NCBI GenBank assembly: GCA_958295855.1
Contig: OY282383.1
Span: 3,700,481 to 3,764,480 of the forward strand
Direction: 5' to 3'
Length of the DNA: 64,000 nucleotides
Source: an uncultured Poribacteria bacterium
Lineage (GTDB): Bacteria > Poribacteria > WGA-4E > WGA-3G
This document shows positions 41,795 through 50,870 of the stretch, one piece after another (position 1 is the first letter of the stretch; the number at the start of each line of letters is the position of its first letter). The notes beneath the pieces are model-generated. The model saw nothing but the letters and a program-made list of their open reading frames with translations. It did no database searches and had not been told where the DNA came from. A program made the translations under genes and the position numbers.

Positions 41795-42829
41795 ATGGTG
41801 ATGTATCGAACTGCAATCGTCGGGGGAAGGCGGGGTGTACACCATGCCAGACGCTATGAAGGCATTGAAAACATGCGGGTAATTGCCATCTGCGAAATTG
41901 ACGACGAACGTTTAAAAGCAGCAGTGGCAGAACTGAACGTCCCGGGGTATAGAGACTACGGCGAGATGTTAGAAAAGGAAAAGCCCGATATTGTTCACGC
42001 TGTGACAGAGCCGACGGTGCCACGGCATATCTGGGTGGAGCCTGCTGCAGCAGCCGATGTTAAAGCGTTGGTGATAGAAAAACCGCTCGCACTCAGACCC
42101 AGGGAAGCAGAGGCACTTGCCGCTGCACAGAAGAAAACGGGACTAAAGGTTATCGTCAATCATCAACGGCGGTACCTGCCCTTCGCCGAAAAGCTGCTGG
42201 AGTTTTTTGCTGAGGACAGCCTCGGTGACATACACTTCATCCGCGCTTGCACCGAAGGCGATATTACCGATATGGATACCCACTTGATGGATGTCGTGCT
42301 TTTCGCGCTTAAAGATATCCCGATTACACACGTGTGGGGTGCCGTTGAAGGCGAAGAAACCTATCACATTCCGAACCGAAACTGCCCTGAAAATTTGATG
42401 GCGATTTATACGTTTGAGAACGGTGCTCGCGTCTTTTTTGAGTCCGCCCGAAAAGCGTTCGGAACGCTTGATTTCCCCGGCAGCAATCCGCGGTGCAACC
42501 TCGATTTTTGGGGAACGAAAGGACGCATGTGGTGGCGAGAAAACGGTTCATGGGGGTATCAGTTAGACAGCATGGCACACCCGTTCGTTGAGAAAACCCA
42601 CTTTGGAGAAGATGACAAATTCGGACAACGGGCGTTTACACAAGCTATTGCTACATGGCTTGATGACGAGAATCAACCCCATCGCAATCGGTTAGCGTTC
42701 GCGTTACTCGGTTTCGATCTGATTATGGCAGCGTACCGTTCCGCGCTAATTGGCGAGCGGATAGCGTGGCCCCCGAAGCTTACCGATGAAGAATGGGTGG
42801 CACTGAAGAACCGCATCATCGGCGCATAA
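41795..42829 (+). CDS. Gfo/Idh/MocA family oxidoreductase
   Basis: 344 residues. Nucleotide-binding start RTAIVGGRRGVHHARRYEG (a variant of GxGxxG) and EID acidic residue; EKPLALRPREAE is the conserved Glu-Lys-Pro. Substrate domain has HQRRYLPFAEKLL and the catalytic-region HLMDVVLFAL. GAGG Shine-Dalgarno. Likely oxidises a sugar or cyclitol in the PhyH-ThDP block that follows. Confidence 0.85.
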   Translation: MVMYRTAIVGGRRGVHHARRYEGIENMRVIAICEIDDERLKAAVAELNVPGYRDYGEMLEKEKPDIVHAVTEPTVPRHIWVEPAAAADVKALVIEKPLALRPREAEALAAAQKKTGLKVIVNHQRRYLPFAEKLLEFFAEDSLGDIHFIRACTEGDITDMDTHLMDVVLFALKDIPITHVWGAVEGEETYHIPNRNCPENLMAIYTFENGARVFFESARKAFGTLDFPGSNPRCNLDFWGTKGRMWWRENGSWGYQLDSMAHPFVEKTHFGEDDKFGQRAFTQAIATWLDDENQPHRNRLAFALLGFDLIMAAYRSALIGERIAWPPKLTDEEWVALKNRIIGA

Positions 42830-42896
42830 AGTAGCAGGCGATGGCGCGGGCGAGAACTAGGGAAACCTCACCCTTATAGAAGGAAAAAATATAAAG

Positions 42897-43709
42897 ATGC
42901 TTAACCAAACCCAGGTTGACACATTTCGTGAAAAAGGCTTTCTCCTCGGAAACCGTGTTTTGAGTGATGAACAAGTTGACGAGTTACGTGCAGAATTGGC
43001 GCGCGTCATTGATGACTACGAAAAAACTGATGTCCCGCAGCCGGTCCGCATTGCCAATCTCGGTGGTAAAGAAGAGAGTCCGGTCTGGCAAATCGTTAAT
43101 ATTTGGGAGGCGAGCCCTGCCTACCACCGACTCATTCATAACCCGAGCATTGTGGAAGAGATTGGCCAACTCATGTCAGCGACGGAGTTGCGCGTGTGGC
43201 ACGACCAGATCCAATACAAACCGCCGCAAGTCGGTGGTGTCAATATGTGGCATCAGGATTCACCGCTGTGGGGAATTCTCACCCCGAAAACGAGTCAGGT
43301 GAGTGCCTGGGTTGCGTTGGACGATGTCGATAAAAGCAACGGATGTATGCGTATGGTTCGAGGCTCCTATCATTGGGGAAGTCAGATGCCGTTCCTGCGG
43401 GAAGTCGGGGACATCCATACAATGCCAGATCGCTTTGAAGATAATACGTTGGAGGTAGAACTCTGTCCTGTGCCGAAGGGCCATGTCCATTATCATCATG
43501 CATTAACGTGGCATGGTTCGCATGATAACACAAGTAGTGGCCCCCGGCGAGCGATTGCGGTGCATTATATGACGAGCGAAACCCTCTACGACGAAAACGG
43601 CAATCACATCATGAAACCCTTTGTCACCGTCAATGATGGCACTAAGTTGGCAGGCGGTCATTTTCCGCTTGTGATGGATGCAGGGAAGCCGACGAAGCCG
43701 AAGATATAA
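42897..43709 (+). CDS. PhyH family dioxygenase, tandem paralogue 1
   Basis: 270 residues: FREKGFLLGNRVLSDEQVDELRAEL at the N-terminus, the iron motif in NMWHQDSPLWG, an intermediate VALDDVDKSNGCMRMVRGSYHWG, a His at HHALTWHGSHDN and Arg in RRAIAVHYM. All expected Fe/2-oxoglutarate ligands are present. Its twin follows with 22 bases between. Likely oxygenates a small substrate of this catabolic block. Confidence 0.85.
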   Translation: MLNQTQVDTFREKGFLLGNRVLSDEQVDELRAELARVIDDYEKTDVPQPVRIANLGGKEESPVWQIVNIWEASPAYHRLIHNPSIVEEIGQLMSATELRVWHDQIQYKPPQVGGVNMWHQDSPLWGILTPKTSQVSAWVALDDVDKSNGCMRMVRGSYHWGSQMPFLREVGDIHTMPDRFEDNTLEVELCPVPKGHVHYHHALTWHGSHDNTSSGPRRAIAVHYMTSETLYDENGNHIMKPFVTVNDGTKLAGGHFPLVMDAGKPTKPKI

Positions 43710-43731
43710 GTCTTTTCTATTGGAGGTAAAT

Positions 43732-44544
43732 ATGCTCAACCAAACCCAGATTGACACATTTCGTGAAAAAGGTTTTCTTCTCGGAAACCGTGTTTTAAGT
43801 GATGAACAGGTTAACGAATTGCGTGCGGAATTGGCACGCGTTATTGATGACTACGAAAAAGCCGATGTTCCGCAGCCTGTGCATATCGTCAACCTTGGTG
43901 GTAGAGAGGAGAGTCTGGTGTGGCAAGTCGTTAATATTTGGGAGGCGAGTCCTGCCTATCATCGACTCGTTCACAATCCAATTGTCGTGGAAGAGATTAG
44001 GCAACTCACCTCAGCGACAGAGTTGCGCGTGTGGCACGACCAGATCCAATACAAACCGCCGCAAGTCGGTGGTGTCAACATGTGGCATCAGGACTCCCCC
44101 TATTGGCCAATTCTTACGCCAAAAACGAGTCAGGTAACGGCTTGGGTTGCGTTAGACGATGTTGATGAAAGTAACGGGTGTATGCGTATGGTTCCCGGCT
44201 CCTATCATTGGGGCAATCAGATTCCGTTTCTGCATTCTGTCAAAGACATCGATTCGATGCCGGATCGCTTTGAGGCGCATGAATTGGAGGTGGCACTTTG
44301 CCCTGTACCGAAGGGACATGTCCATTACCACCATGCTTTGACATGGCATGGTTCGCATGACAACGCGAGCAATAGTCCCCGGCGAGCGATTGCGGTGCAT
44401 TATATGACAGGCGAAACCCTCTACGATGCGAGTGGAAACCATGTTATGAAACCCTTTGTTACCGTTGATGATGGCGATAAGTTGGCAGGCGACCATTTTC
44501 CGCTTGTGATGGATGCAGGGAAGCCCACGAGCCCCAGTGCCTAA
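43732..44544 (+). CDS. PhyH family dioxygenase, tandem paralogue 2
   Basis: 270 residues from the ATG at 43732 (GGAGG ahead; earlier in-frame starts overlap the preceding gene). About nine in ten residues match the previous gene, including WHQD, the HHALTWHGSHDN and RRAIAVHYM ligands. Differences lie in surface and substrate-facing segments (EVGDIHTM against SVKDIDSM). A clear tandem duplication that has diverged further than the repeats at the Rpn loci. Confidence 0.85.
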   Translation: MLNQTQIDTFREKGFLLGNRVLSDEQVNELRAELARVIDDYEKADVPQPVHIVNLGGREESLVWQVVNIWEASPAYHRLVHNPIVVEEIRQLTSATELRVWHDQIQYKPPQVGGVNMWHQDSPYWPILTPKTSQVTAWVALDDVDESNGCMRMVPGSYHWGNQIPFLHSVKDIDSMPDRFEAHELEVALCPVPKGHVHYHHALTWHGSHDNASNSPRRAIAVHYMTGETLYDASGNHVMKPFVTVDDGDKLAGDHFPLVMDAGKPTSPSA

Positions 44545-44663
44545 ACCTTTTTTATCTCATAGTTTTAATAAGAGCGTGTCAGTCCAACCAACGGGAGGGC
44601 TGGGTATACGCAGGGGATTGCCCTTGACACAACCCTCCGAAACGAACCGCAAGGAAGAAAAAA

Positions 44664-46298
44664 ATGAAAGTTGTTGATGCAGTTGCAAAAGTGCTTAAGG
44701 CAGAAGGCGTAGAATACCTATTTGCGTATCCGGTTAATCCGATAATTGAAGCGGCGGCGAAGTTAGACATTCGTCCCATCATCGTTAGACAGGAACGTAT
44801 TGGACTTCACATGGCAGACGCGATGAGCCGAATCACCTCCGGGCAGCAGATCGGTGTGTTCTGTATGCAGAGCGGCCCGGGTTCGGAAAACGCGTTCGGT
44901 GGTGTCGCCCAAGCGTATGGCGATTCCGCGCCGATTGTAGTTTTGCCGGGTGGCTATTCCCGAAGCCTGACACAGATCCAACCGAATTTCAATTCTGCCT
45001 TAAACTATCGACACGTAACAAAATCGTGTGAGCAGGTTACGTTGCCTGAGGCTGTCCCGGAAGCGATGCGGCGTGCCTTTACCCAAGTTCGGAATGGTAG
45101 GCCACGTCCCGCGCTCGTTGAATTTCCGTCGGATCTGTTTGGTGAAGAGATTCCCGATCCTTTTGAGCCGACACCTGTTCCCACCGTGCGCTACGGGCCT
45201 GATAGCGCGTCCATTGAAGCTGCAGCAGAGGCTCTGCTTGACGCTGAGTGTCCTGTCATCTACGCTGGGCAGGGCGTACATTATGCTCAAGCCTGGGATT
45301 CTTTGAAAGAATTAGCGGAGCTGCTCGCGGCACCTGTCACAACGAGTCTGGGCGGTAAAAGTGCTTTTCCGGAAGAGCACCCGTTAGCCCTCGGTTCTGG
45401 CGGACGTGCCATTCCCAAACCGGTGCATCACTATCTCCAAAAAACTGACCTGATTTTTGGTATCGGATGCAGTTTCACTCGAACCGGTTTCGGTGTCAGG
45501 ATTCCTGCAGGGAAACGGGTTATTCACGCGACATTAGATCCCGCGGATATCAACAAGGACGTTCCCGTTGAAACTGCCCTTGTTGGCGATGCAGGTTTAA
45601 TTTTAGATGGGTTAGTAGAAGCGGTCCGCGACCGTTCCAATGGTACATCCAAAGAGCGCACGGCAGCTGTCACCGAAGAAGTTAGTGCGGTTAAAGCGGA
45701 GTGGCTCGAACAGTGGAAACCTAAGCTCACTTCTGACGAGGTGCCGATGACTCCGTATCGCGTCATCTGGGACCTGCTGCATACTGTTGATGTCAAAAAC
45801 ACGATTATTACGCACGATGCGGGGAGTCCACGCGACCAAATGTCACCCTTCTGGCAGTCTGTTGCGCCACTCACCTATATAGGTTGGGGCAAAACGACAC
45901 AGCTTGGCTACGGCCTTGGACTCGCAATGGGTGCGAAACTCGCTAGACCCGATGCACTCTGCGTTAACGTCTGGGGTGATGCCGCCATTGGCTTTACCGG
46001 CATGGATTTCGAGACGGCGGTGCGTGAGAGAATCCCGATCCTCTCCGTCCTTTTTAACAATTTCTCTATGGCGATTGAGATTCCAATCATGCCTGTGTCT
46101 ACCGAAAAATTCCGGTCTACAGACATTTCCGGTAACTACGCAGACATGGCGAAGGCGTTCGGTGGCTACGGTGAGCGTGTCGAAACACCCGACCAGATTA
46201 TTCCGGCTATCCAACGAGGCATCCAGAAAACGCAGGAAGGGGTTCCCGCGCTACTGGAGTTTATCACGGCCAAGGAAATTCAGATTTCCACGTTTTAA
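44664..46298 (+). CDS. Thiamine diphosphate-dependent enzyme (acetolactate synthase-like)
   Basis: 544 residues. Pyrimidine-binding domain with the conserved Glu in RQERIGLHMADAM (residue ~50) and SGPGSENAFGGVAQA; central domain; diphosphate-binding domain with WGDAAIGFTGMDFETAV and VLFNNFSM at about residue 435-470 (GD...NN motif). Similar to benzoylformate decarboxylase / acetolactate synthase. Probably a decarboxylase or carboligase of the catabolic block. Confidence 0.85.
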   Translation: MKVVDAVAKVLKAEGVEYLFAYPVNPIIEAAAKLDIRPIIVRQERIGLHMADAMSRITSGQQIGVFCMQSGPGSENAFGGVAQAYGDSAPIVVLPGGYSRSLTQIQPNFNSALNYRHVTKSCEQVTLPEAVPEAMRRAFTQVRNGRPRPALVEFPSDLFGEEIPDPFEPTPVPTVRYGPDSASIEAAAEALLDAECPVIYAGQGVHYAQAWDSLKELAELLAAPVTTSLGGKSAFPEEHPLALGSGGRAIPKPVHHYLQKTDLIFGIGCSFTRTGFGVRIPAGKRVIHATLDPADINKDVPVETALVGDAGLILDGLVEAVRDRSNGTSKERTAAVTEEVSAVKAEWLEQWKPKLTSDEVPMTPYRVIWDLLHTVDVKNTIITHDAGSPRDQMSPFWQSVAPLTYIGWGKTTQLGYGLGLAMGAKLARPDALCVNVWGDAAIGFTGMDFETAVRERIPILSVLFNNFSMAIEIPIMPVSTEKFRSTDISGNYADMAKAFGGYGERVETPDQIIPAIQRGIQKTQEGVPALLEFITAKEIQISTF

Positions 46299-46325
46299 AC
46301 AACTGTAGGGGCAGGGTTTTTCCCA

Positions 46326-46365
46326 GAAAGCAACAACCCCTTGCAAAGCAGGGGGAACAGACCTT
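46326..46365. repeat. Palindromic repeat, copy of the higA element
   Basis: GAAAGCAACAACCCC, TTGCAAAGCA, GGGGGAACA: same core and flanks as 14616-14655 with three or so changes. Confidence 0.85.
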
Positions 46366-46476
46366 TCCGCCTGCTGCGTCATTTTATTGTAGGGGCGATG
46401 TCACAGGGCTCGCCTGTTGCCCAATTCTGTTGTGGGAGTGGACTTGTTCCGCCCGCATTTAAGGAGACTAAACATT

Positions 46477-47274
46477 ATGAAACCCTTGAAAGCCTGCACT
46501 TGGCAGGCACAAATCACTCTCAGCGTTCTTCTCATCGTTCTAAGCCTGACAGTTAATGCTTGGGCGTTAAACGATGACAAGGCACTTATGTTATATTTCA
46601 CTTTCGACGAGGGCAACGGCGCAAAAGCCCTAGATGCAAGCGGGAATAACCTTGAAGGTGCCCTTCAAGGTGCAACCTGGTCGAAAGATGGTAAAATTGG
46701 CGGGGCAGTCTATCTTGAAGATAGCGAAAAGTTTGTAGAAGTGGAGCCAGTCCCTGAATTGGACATCACCGATGAACTCACCATGCAGGCATGGTTTTTT
46801 CCTGAAGAATCTCAGGGCGATTCTAACCTGATGGGACGCAGGAGCCAAGAAAACGTCGGCGGCTATTGCCTCCAGTGGAGCGCGCAGTTTACCGGTGCCC
46901 CGCAAATTGAGACATGGATTAACATCGGTGGGTGGCAGGGCTCACGGAATAAACAGACCATTAAGCCGGCGTTGGAAGAATGGCACCACGTCGCTACTAC
47001 CTACGATGGCGATATGATTCGCCAATACATTGATGGCAAGTTGGATGTCGAATTCAAACCGCCGGCAGGTAAGATTAACAGCATTGAGGTAGTCTTCCGC
47101 ATCGGCAAGGGGCAAACAGGGCTATCCGGCATGATAGGCTTGGTTGATGAGGTTGCAATCTATAATCGTGCCCTCACCGCTGATGAAATCAACCAGGATA
47201 TGGAAAAAGGGGGTCTATTTTGCTGTGTCCCCCGGTGGCAAACTGGCGACAACGTGGAGCAAACTGAAAATGTA
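46477..47274 (+). pseudogene. Secreted LamG protein, frameshifted near its C-terminus
   Basis: From the ATG at 46477 (AAGGAG ahead) a signal peptide (ends NAWA) leads to a LamG domain: LMLYFTFDEGNGAKALDASGN, LTMQAWFFPE, EEWHHVATTYDGD, IRQYIDGK and IGLVDEVAIYNRALTADEI. In a run of four T (47217-47220) the frame shifts; dropping one T restores a tail PGGKLATTWSKLKM and a stop at 47272-47274, the same C-terminal tag as its paralogues. As read, the frame continues into repeat sequence to 47376. Either a real mutation, a programmed slip, or a base-call error. Confidence 0.75.
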
Positions 47275-47598
47275 GTGCCCGTACCTGCTTGGCTGCATCG
47301 TCAACCTTGCGAGGCACGGGGGAGACTCATCCCCGCAGCCAGTCCTAAATTGGGAGGCGCAGCACTCCCAAGATAAGGGACACTACAAGAAAAAAGAGGT
47401 GGTAGGGGCGGGGTTTCCGCAGAGAACTTCAGCACGCATTGAATGCACGTCGCATAAGTAAGAAATAAAAAAGTTGTTCATTGGCCATTCACAACTTGGG
47501 CGCAGGTGGTATTTACCCCTGCAAAGCAGGGGAGACATACCTTTAGCCGCAAAAAAGCGTGACTAAACCTCCGCCCATCTTCTACGGAGGACTCACTA
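47275..47598. repeat. 324-base gap with palindromic repeats
   Basis: Contains a GAGGCACGGGGGAGAC element (~47310), and CCCCTGC-AAA-GCAGGGG (47514-47532) followed by GACATACCTTTAGCCGCAAAA, a flank shared with 19576-19600. No gene seen. Confidence 0.7.
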
Positions 47599-48387
47599 AT
47601 GAAAACCCAAATCTATCTAATGCTATGCGTTTTTCTCAGCCTATCTCTCTGCCAAGCGGGATTCGCCGCAGGTGGAAAGGGCAACGTGAAACAACTCGGC
47701 GAAAAACTCTATGTCTGGCATTTCGACGAAGGAAAAGGGAAAGAGACCAAGGAGGCAACTGCTGGCTTAGTCGGTGAATTCAACGGCGATGTCGCATGGG
47801 CTGAAGGCATTTCCGGGAACGCAGTGCAAATGGATGGCAAGGTTGGCAAAGCCGAATTCATAGAAGTGCCGCACTCCGATGAGGTGGATATGGACGAAGC
47901 CATTACGATGATGGTGTGGATTTACCCTGATGAACTCCCCGCAGGAGGGCAGGAAAACAAATTCACTATCTTCTACAAGAACACCTATTATCTGCAAATT
48001 GAACCGGGTGCCGGACAACTCGCTTACTACTTTTACGACACCAATAACCCCGGTTACCATATTTCTGATGGCAAGGTGAAGGCAAAAGAATGGACACATG
48101 TCGCCCTTGTGTGGGATGGCAGCGAAGCCCATTTCTATATTAATGGAGAATCTGGAGGCAAAGCCATCGCGCAAAAGGGCCCCGGTCGCAGTATGCCGAA
48201 TAAAGCGTTGCGATTCGGCGGTGAAAACAACGAGTGTTGCCCCCGTTTCTTTCAGGGCCGCATGGATGAACTGATGTTAGCCAATTATCCGCTTTCTGAG
48301 GCAGACATCCAGAAAATCATCAACGATACGCTTGCTGTTTCCGCCCGCGGCAAACTGGCAGCACTGTGGGGTAATTTGAAGAGGTAG
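47599..48387 (+). CDS. Secreted LamG protein with GKLAALWG tail
   Basis: 262 residues. Signal peptide ends FAAG; LamG domain with LYVWHFDEGKGKETKEAT, ITMMVWIYPDELP, EWTHVALVWDGSEAHFYINGE and GRMDELMLANYPLSEADI. Ends SARGKLAALWGNLKR. GGAGG Shine-Dalgarno. Downstream of the frameshifted LamG gene and similar in plan, though not a close copy. Confidence 0.8.
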   Translation: MKTQIYLMLCVFLSLSLCQAGFAAGGKGNVKQLGEKLYVWHFDEGKGKETKEATAGLVGEFNGDVAWAEGISGNAVQMDGKVGKAEFIEVPHSDEVDMDEAITMMVWIYPDELPAGGQENKFTIFYKNTYYLQIEPGAGQLAYYFYDTNNPGYHISDGKVKAKEWTHVALVWDGSEAHFYINGESGGKAIAQKGPGRSMPNKALRFGGENNECCPRFFQGRMDELMLANYPLSEADIQKIINDTLAVSARGKLAALWGNLKR

Positions 48388-48499
48388 AGGTGGCGTATAT
48401 CTGTTTGATGTCTATGATAAACGTATAGCGGAAAGTTAGCAGATGTGCTGTTTTGATTTGGTAAACGCTCATCCAACTTTCCTAGTATTCGTCTCTCTC

Positions 48500-49744
48500 C
48501 TAACTCCACAATCTATCATGCGAACGTTCCGTATCCCATACTGTCGTCGGAGCGAAGTACGCCGTCTCCCCCGGATGCAGGTGTTCCCGAATTACTTCCT
48601 CGTTGAGTTCAATCCCTAAGCCTGGGGTTTCTGGGACATCAATGTAGCCGTTTTGGATAATAGGGTTCGGCAAACCGGTTACCATTTCATCCCACCACGG
48701 GTTATCAACGGAGTGGTTTTCCAACACCATGAAGTTTGCCGTCGCTGCAGCGCAGTGGACGCTCGCCATCGCACAGACGGGGGTACCTGCCATGTGGAGT
48801 GCCATCGCGATGCCGTGTTCTTCAGCAAGGTCACCGATTTTCTTTGTCTCCAAAATCCCACCCGATGTGGCAATATCTGGATGGCAGATAGCAATCGCCC
48901 GGTTTTCAAACAGCGGCATAAAATCCTCCTTGCAGTAGATGTCCTCGCCTGTGCAGATAGGTGTCGCACATGAGTTGGAGATTCGGACGTACTGGTCGGT
49001 GTATTGCCACGGCACCATATCCTCCAGCCATGCGAGGTTATATTTCTCTAATGCCCTCGCGAGGCGGATGCAGTCCTCAATACCGATATGTCCAAAATGG
49101 TCAACTGCCAGGGGTGCCTCGTAGCCGATGATGTCCCGAACCGTTTCTACATATTCACACAGTATCCCGATGCCTTTTTCTGTTAGCCGAATGCCGGTAA
49201 ACGGGTGCATCAGGTTAGCAGTGTCTAAATTTCCATGCGGTGCGGAAAGCGTACCGGGAGTTCCACGAAGCAAACCAACGCCGATATCCATCTTCAGGAA
49301 GGTGAACCCTCTGTCAATCCGGTCTTGGAGTTTGTTGGCCATTGCTTCCGGATCTTTGAGCGACGGTGTATCGCTATAGCACCGGATTTTGTCTCGAAAT
49401 TTCCCGCCTGCGAGTTGATAACACGGCACGCCGTAGGCTTTTCCCGCCACATCCATCAGTGCCATTTCAATCCCACAAACCCCGCCGCCTTGTCGGGCAT
49501 GGTGGCCAAACTGTTTAATCTGCCGGAAGATTTTATCAACGTTACACGGGTTTTCGCCCAAAATGCGGCTTTTGAGCATTAGGGCGTACGTTGGACTTGC
49601 ACCGTCGCGGACTTCGCCGAGCCCGTAGATGCCTTGGTTCGTATCCAGTTTCACGATAGGGCCGCCCACTTGGGTTCGGACAATGCGCATGTCGGTTATT
49701 TTCAGTGCCGAAGGCCGAGAAGCGGTGTTCACATTTGATAGCAT
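48500..49744 (-). CDS. Mandelate racemase-type enolase, second gene
   Basis: 414 residues. Capping domain to ~residue 130; barrel ligands in LAVDHFGHIG (Asp), LAWLEDMVP (Glu) and CTGEDIYCK (Glu); catalytic His in MALHMAGTP. C-terminal PETPGLGIELNEEV. Shine-Dalgarno GGAGA. Not close to the enolase at 33987. Points to acid-sugar dehydration. It converges with the plus-strand LamG gene. Confidence 0.85.
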   Translation of the reverse strand: MLSNVNTASRPSALKITDMRIVRTQVGGPIVKLDTNQGIYGLGEVRDGASPTYALMLKSRILGENPCNVDKIFRQIKQFGHHARQGGGVCGIEMALMDVAGKAYGVPCYQLAGGKFRDKIRCYSDTPSLKDPEAMANKLQDRIDRGFTFLKMDIGVGLLRGTPGTLSAPHGNLDTANLMHPFTGIRLTEKGIGILCEYVETVRDIIGYEAPLAVDHFGHIGIEDCIRLARALEKYNLAWLEDMVPWQYTDQYVRISNSCATPICTGEDIYCKEDFMPLFENRAIAICHPDIATSGGILETKKIGDLAEEHGIAMALHMAGTPVCAMASVHCAAATANFMVLENHSVDNPWWDEMVTGLPNPIIQNGYIDVPETPGLGIELNEEVIREHLHPGETAYFAPTTVWDTERSHDRLWS

Positions 49745-49806
49745 GTGTTAGTTCTCCATAGTGGGGGAGTCGCGATAGGGAGATGGTTCCTACCAATAGT
49801 GATACG

Positions 49807-50556
49807 TTAAATTTTCTTTAAAGCGGTATCTAGCAGACTTAAATGGAGCGCGACGCGTTGTTCAAGCGGCCAGATTGTCGGCGTTTCAGAGATGATAACA
49901 TGTTCGCTGTGAAAATGTAACAGGTAAGGTGCCAAGCCTTGCGTGCCCCACGCCGAGGCAACTTTGTAGACACCTTCGGCAATACCGGGTGCGTCTTCGC
50001 CTGAATCTTCGGCATCTATCGGACCGGTGGCTTTGGCAGCAGTGGCGAGTTCCGAGCCGATATACTGTTCGTCCCGTTTGCCTTCGTAGAGGTAAAAGCC
50101 GGTTGCATCGTAGTCTTCGTGGAAATCTATCGCGAGCGAGAATTGCGGCTGTAGGAGAGACATCCCGGTCGTGATTCTTTGGGCGATGGCTTTTTTGACG
50201 ATATCCACTTCGGCGACATCTTCCGTTTCAAAAGCGCGGTTAATATCTACACCTTCACGATTCTCGCGCGTATTATGAACGTAACCGTAGGGATTGACAC
50301 ACGGAATTACCACAAACGCGAACTGTTTCAAGAGCTCGGTGTTGTCGCGCTCGAGAAACTGTAACGTTGCCGCAACACCTGCAGGTTCATCGCCATGCAC
50401 ACCGCCAGTGACAAGAACATATCTAGGCGCATTTGCCGACGATTCTAACCTAATCCGGTGTATCGGATAATCGTGGATGGTACCGAGCAGTGCCACCGGC
50501 ATGTCTAAATCTTTTACGCGTGCTGTAATTTCGGCATAATTGCGCAAGGCGTCCAT
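49807..50556 (-). CDS. M14-family metallopeptidase-like protein
   Basis: 249 residues. Zinc-site motifs are visible: His-Gly-Asp-Glu in TGGVHGDEPAGVAA (residue ~53), Asn-Arg in VDINRAFE (~105), and His in LAIDFHEDYDATG. This spacing matches the succinylglutamate desuccinylase/aspartoacylase branch. The ATG abuts AGGAG with almost no spacing, so initiation may be weak or the start a little different. A 35-bp repeat is just upstream. Confidence 0.75.
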   Translation of the reverse strand: MDALRNYAEITARVKDLDMPVALLGTIHDYPIHRIRLESSANAPRYVLVTGGVHGDEPAGVAATLQFLERDNTELLKQFAFVVIPCVNPYGYVHNTRENREGVDINRAFETEDVAEVDIVKKAIAQRITTGMSLLQPQFSLAIDFHEDYDATGFYLYEGKRDEQYIGSELATAAKATGPIDAEDSGEDAPGIAEGVYKVASAWGTQGLAPYLLHFHSEHVIISETPTIWPLEQRVALHLSLLDTALKKI

Positions 50557-50583
50557 CTCCTGACTCAGAAAAAATGTAAGATG

Positions 50584-50611
50584 TTCACCACTTTTGAAAA
50601 TAGTGGCAAAC
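50584..50611. repeat. Third copy of the 35-bp dispersed repeat
   Basis: TTCACCAC, TTTTGAAAATA, GTGGCAAAC: same as 8252-8286 with two changes. It lies just upstream of the M14 gene. Confidence 0.7.
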
Positions 50612-50766
50612 TACTCCAATTCTTATTAAATCTCAAGTAGATTGTAACACAGAATCCACAGAACGTCAAGTCTTTTTGCAATTTAACTTGTAGCATGTCG
50701 TTTTCAAGGAACATCAACCTGTTCAATACTCTCTCTTGAATTAAACCCTCAATCGATAAAAAATGG

Positions 50767-50795
50767 TTGACGCGAATTTGGAAAAATGATAAGAT
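50767..50795 (+). promoter_or_regulatory. Promoter for the NuoE-NuoF gene
   Basis: TTGACG (50767-50772), 17 bases, TAAGAT (50790-50795). The ATG follows at 50871. Confidence 0.55.
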
Positions 50796-50870
50796 ACGCG
50801 AAGAAATTAATTCCAAATTCTGTTGATAGGCGACAGAATTTGGCTTTGCTTTACATCATTGGAGAAACAG

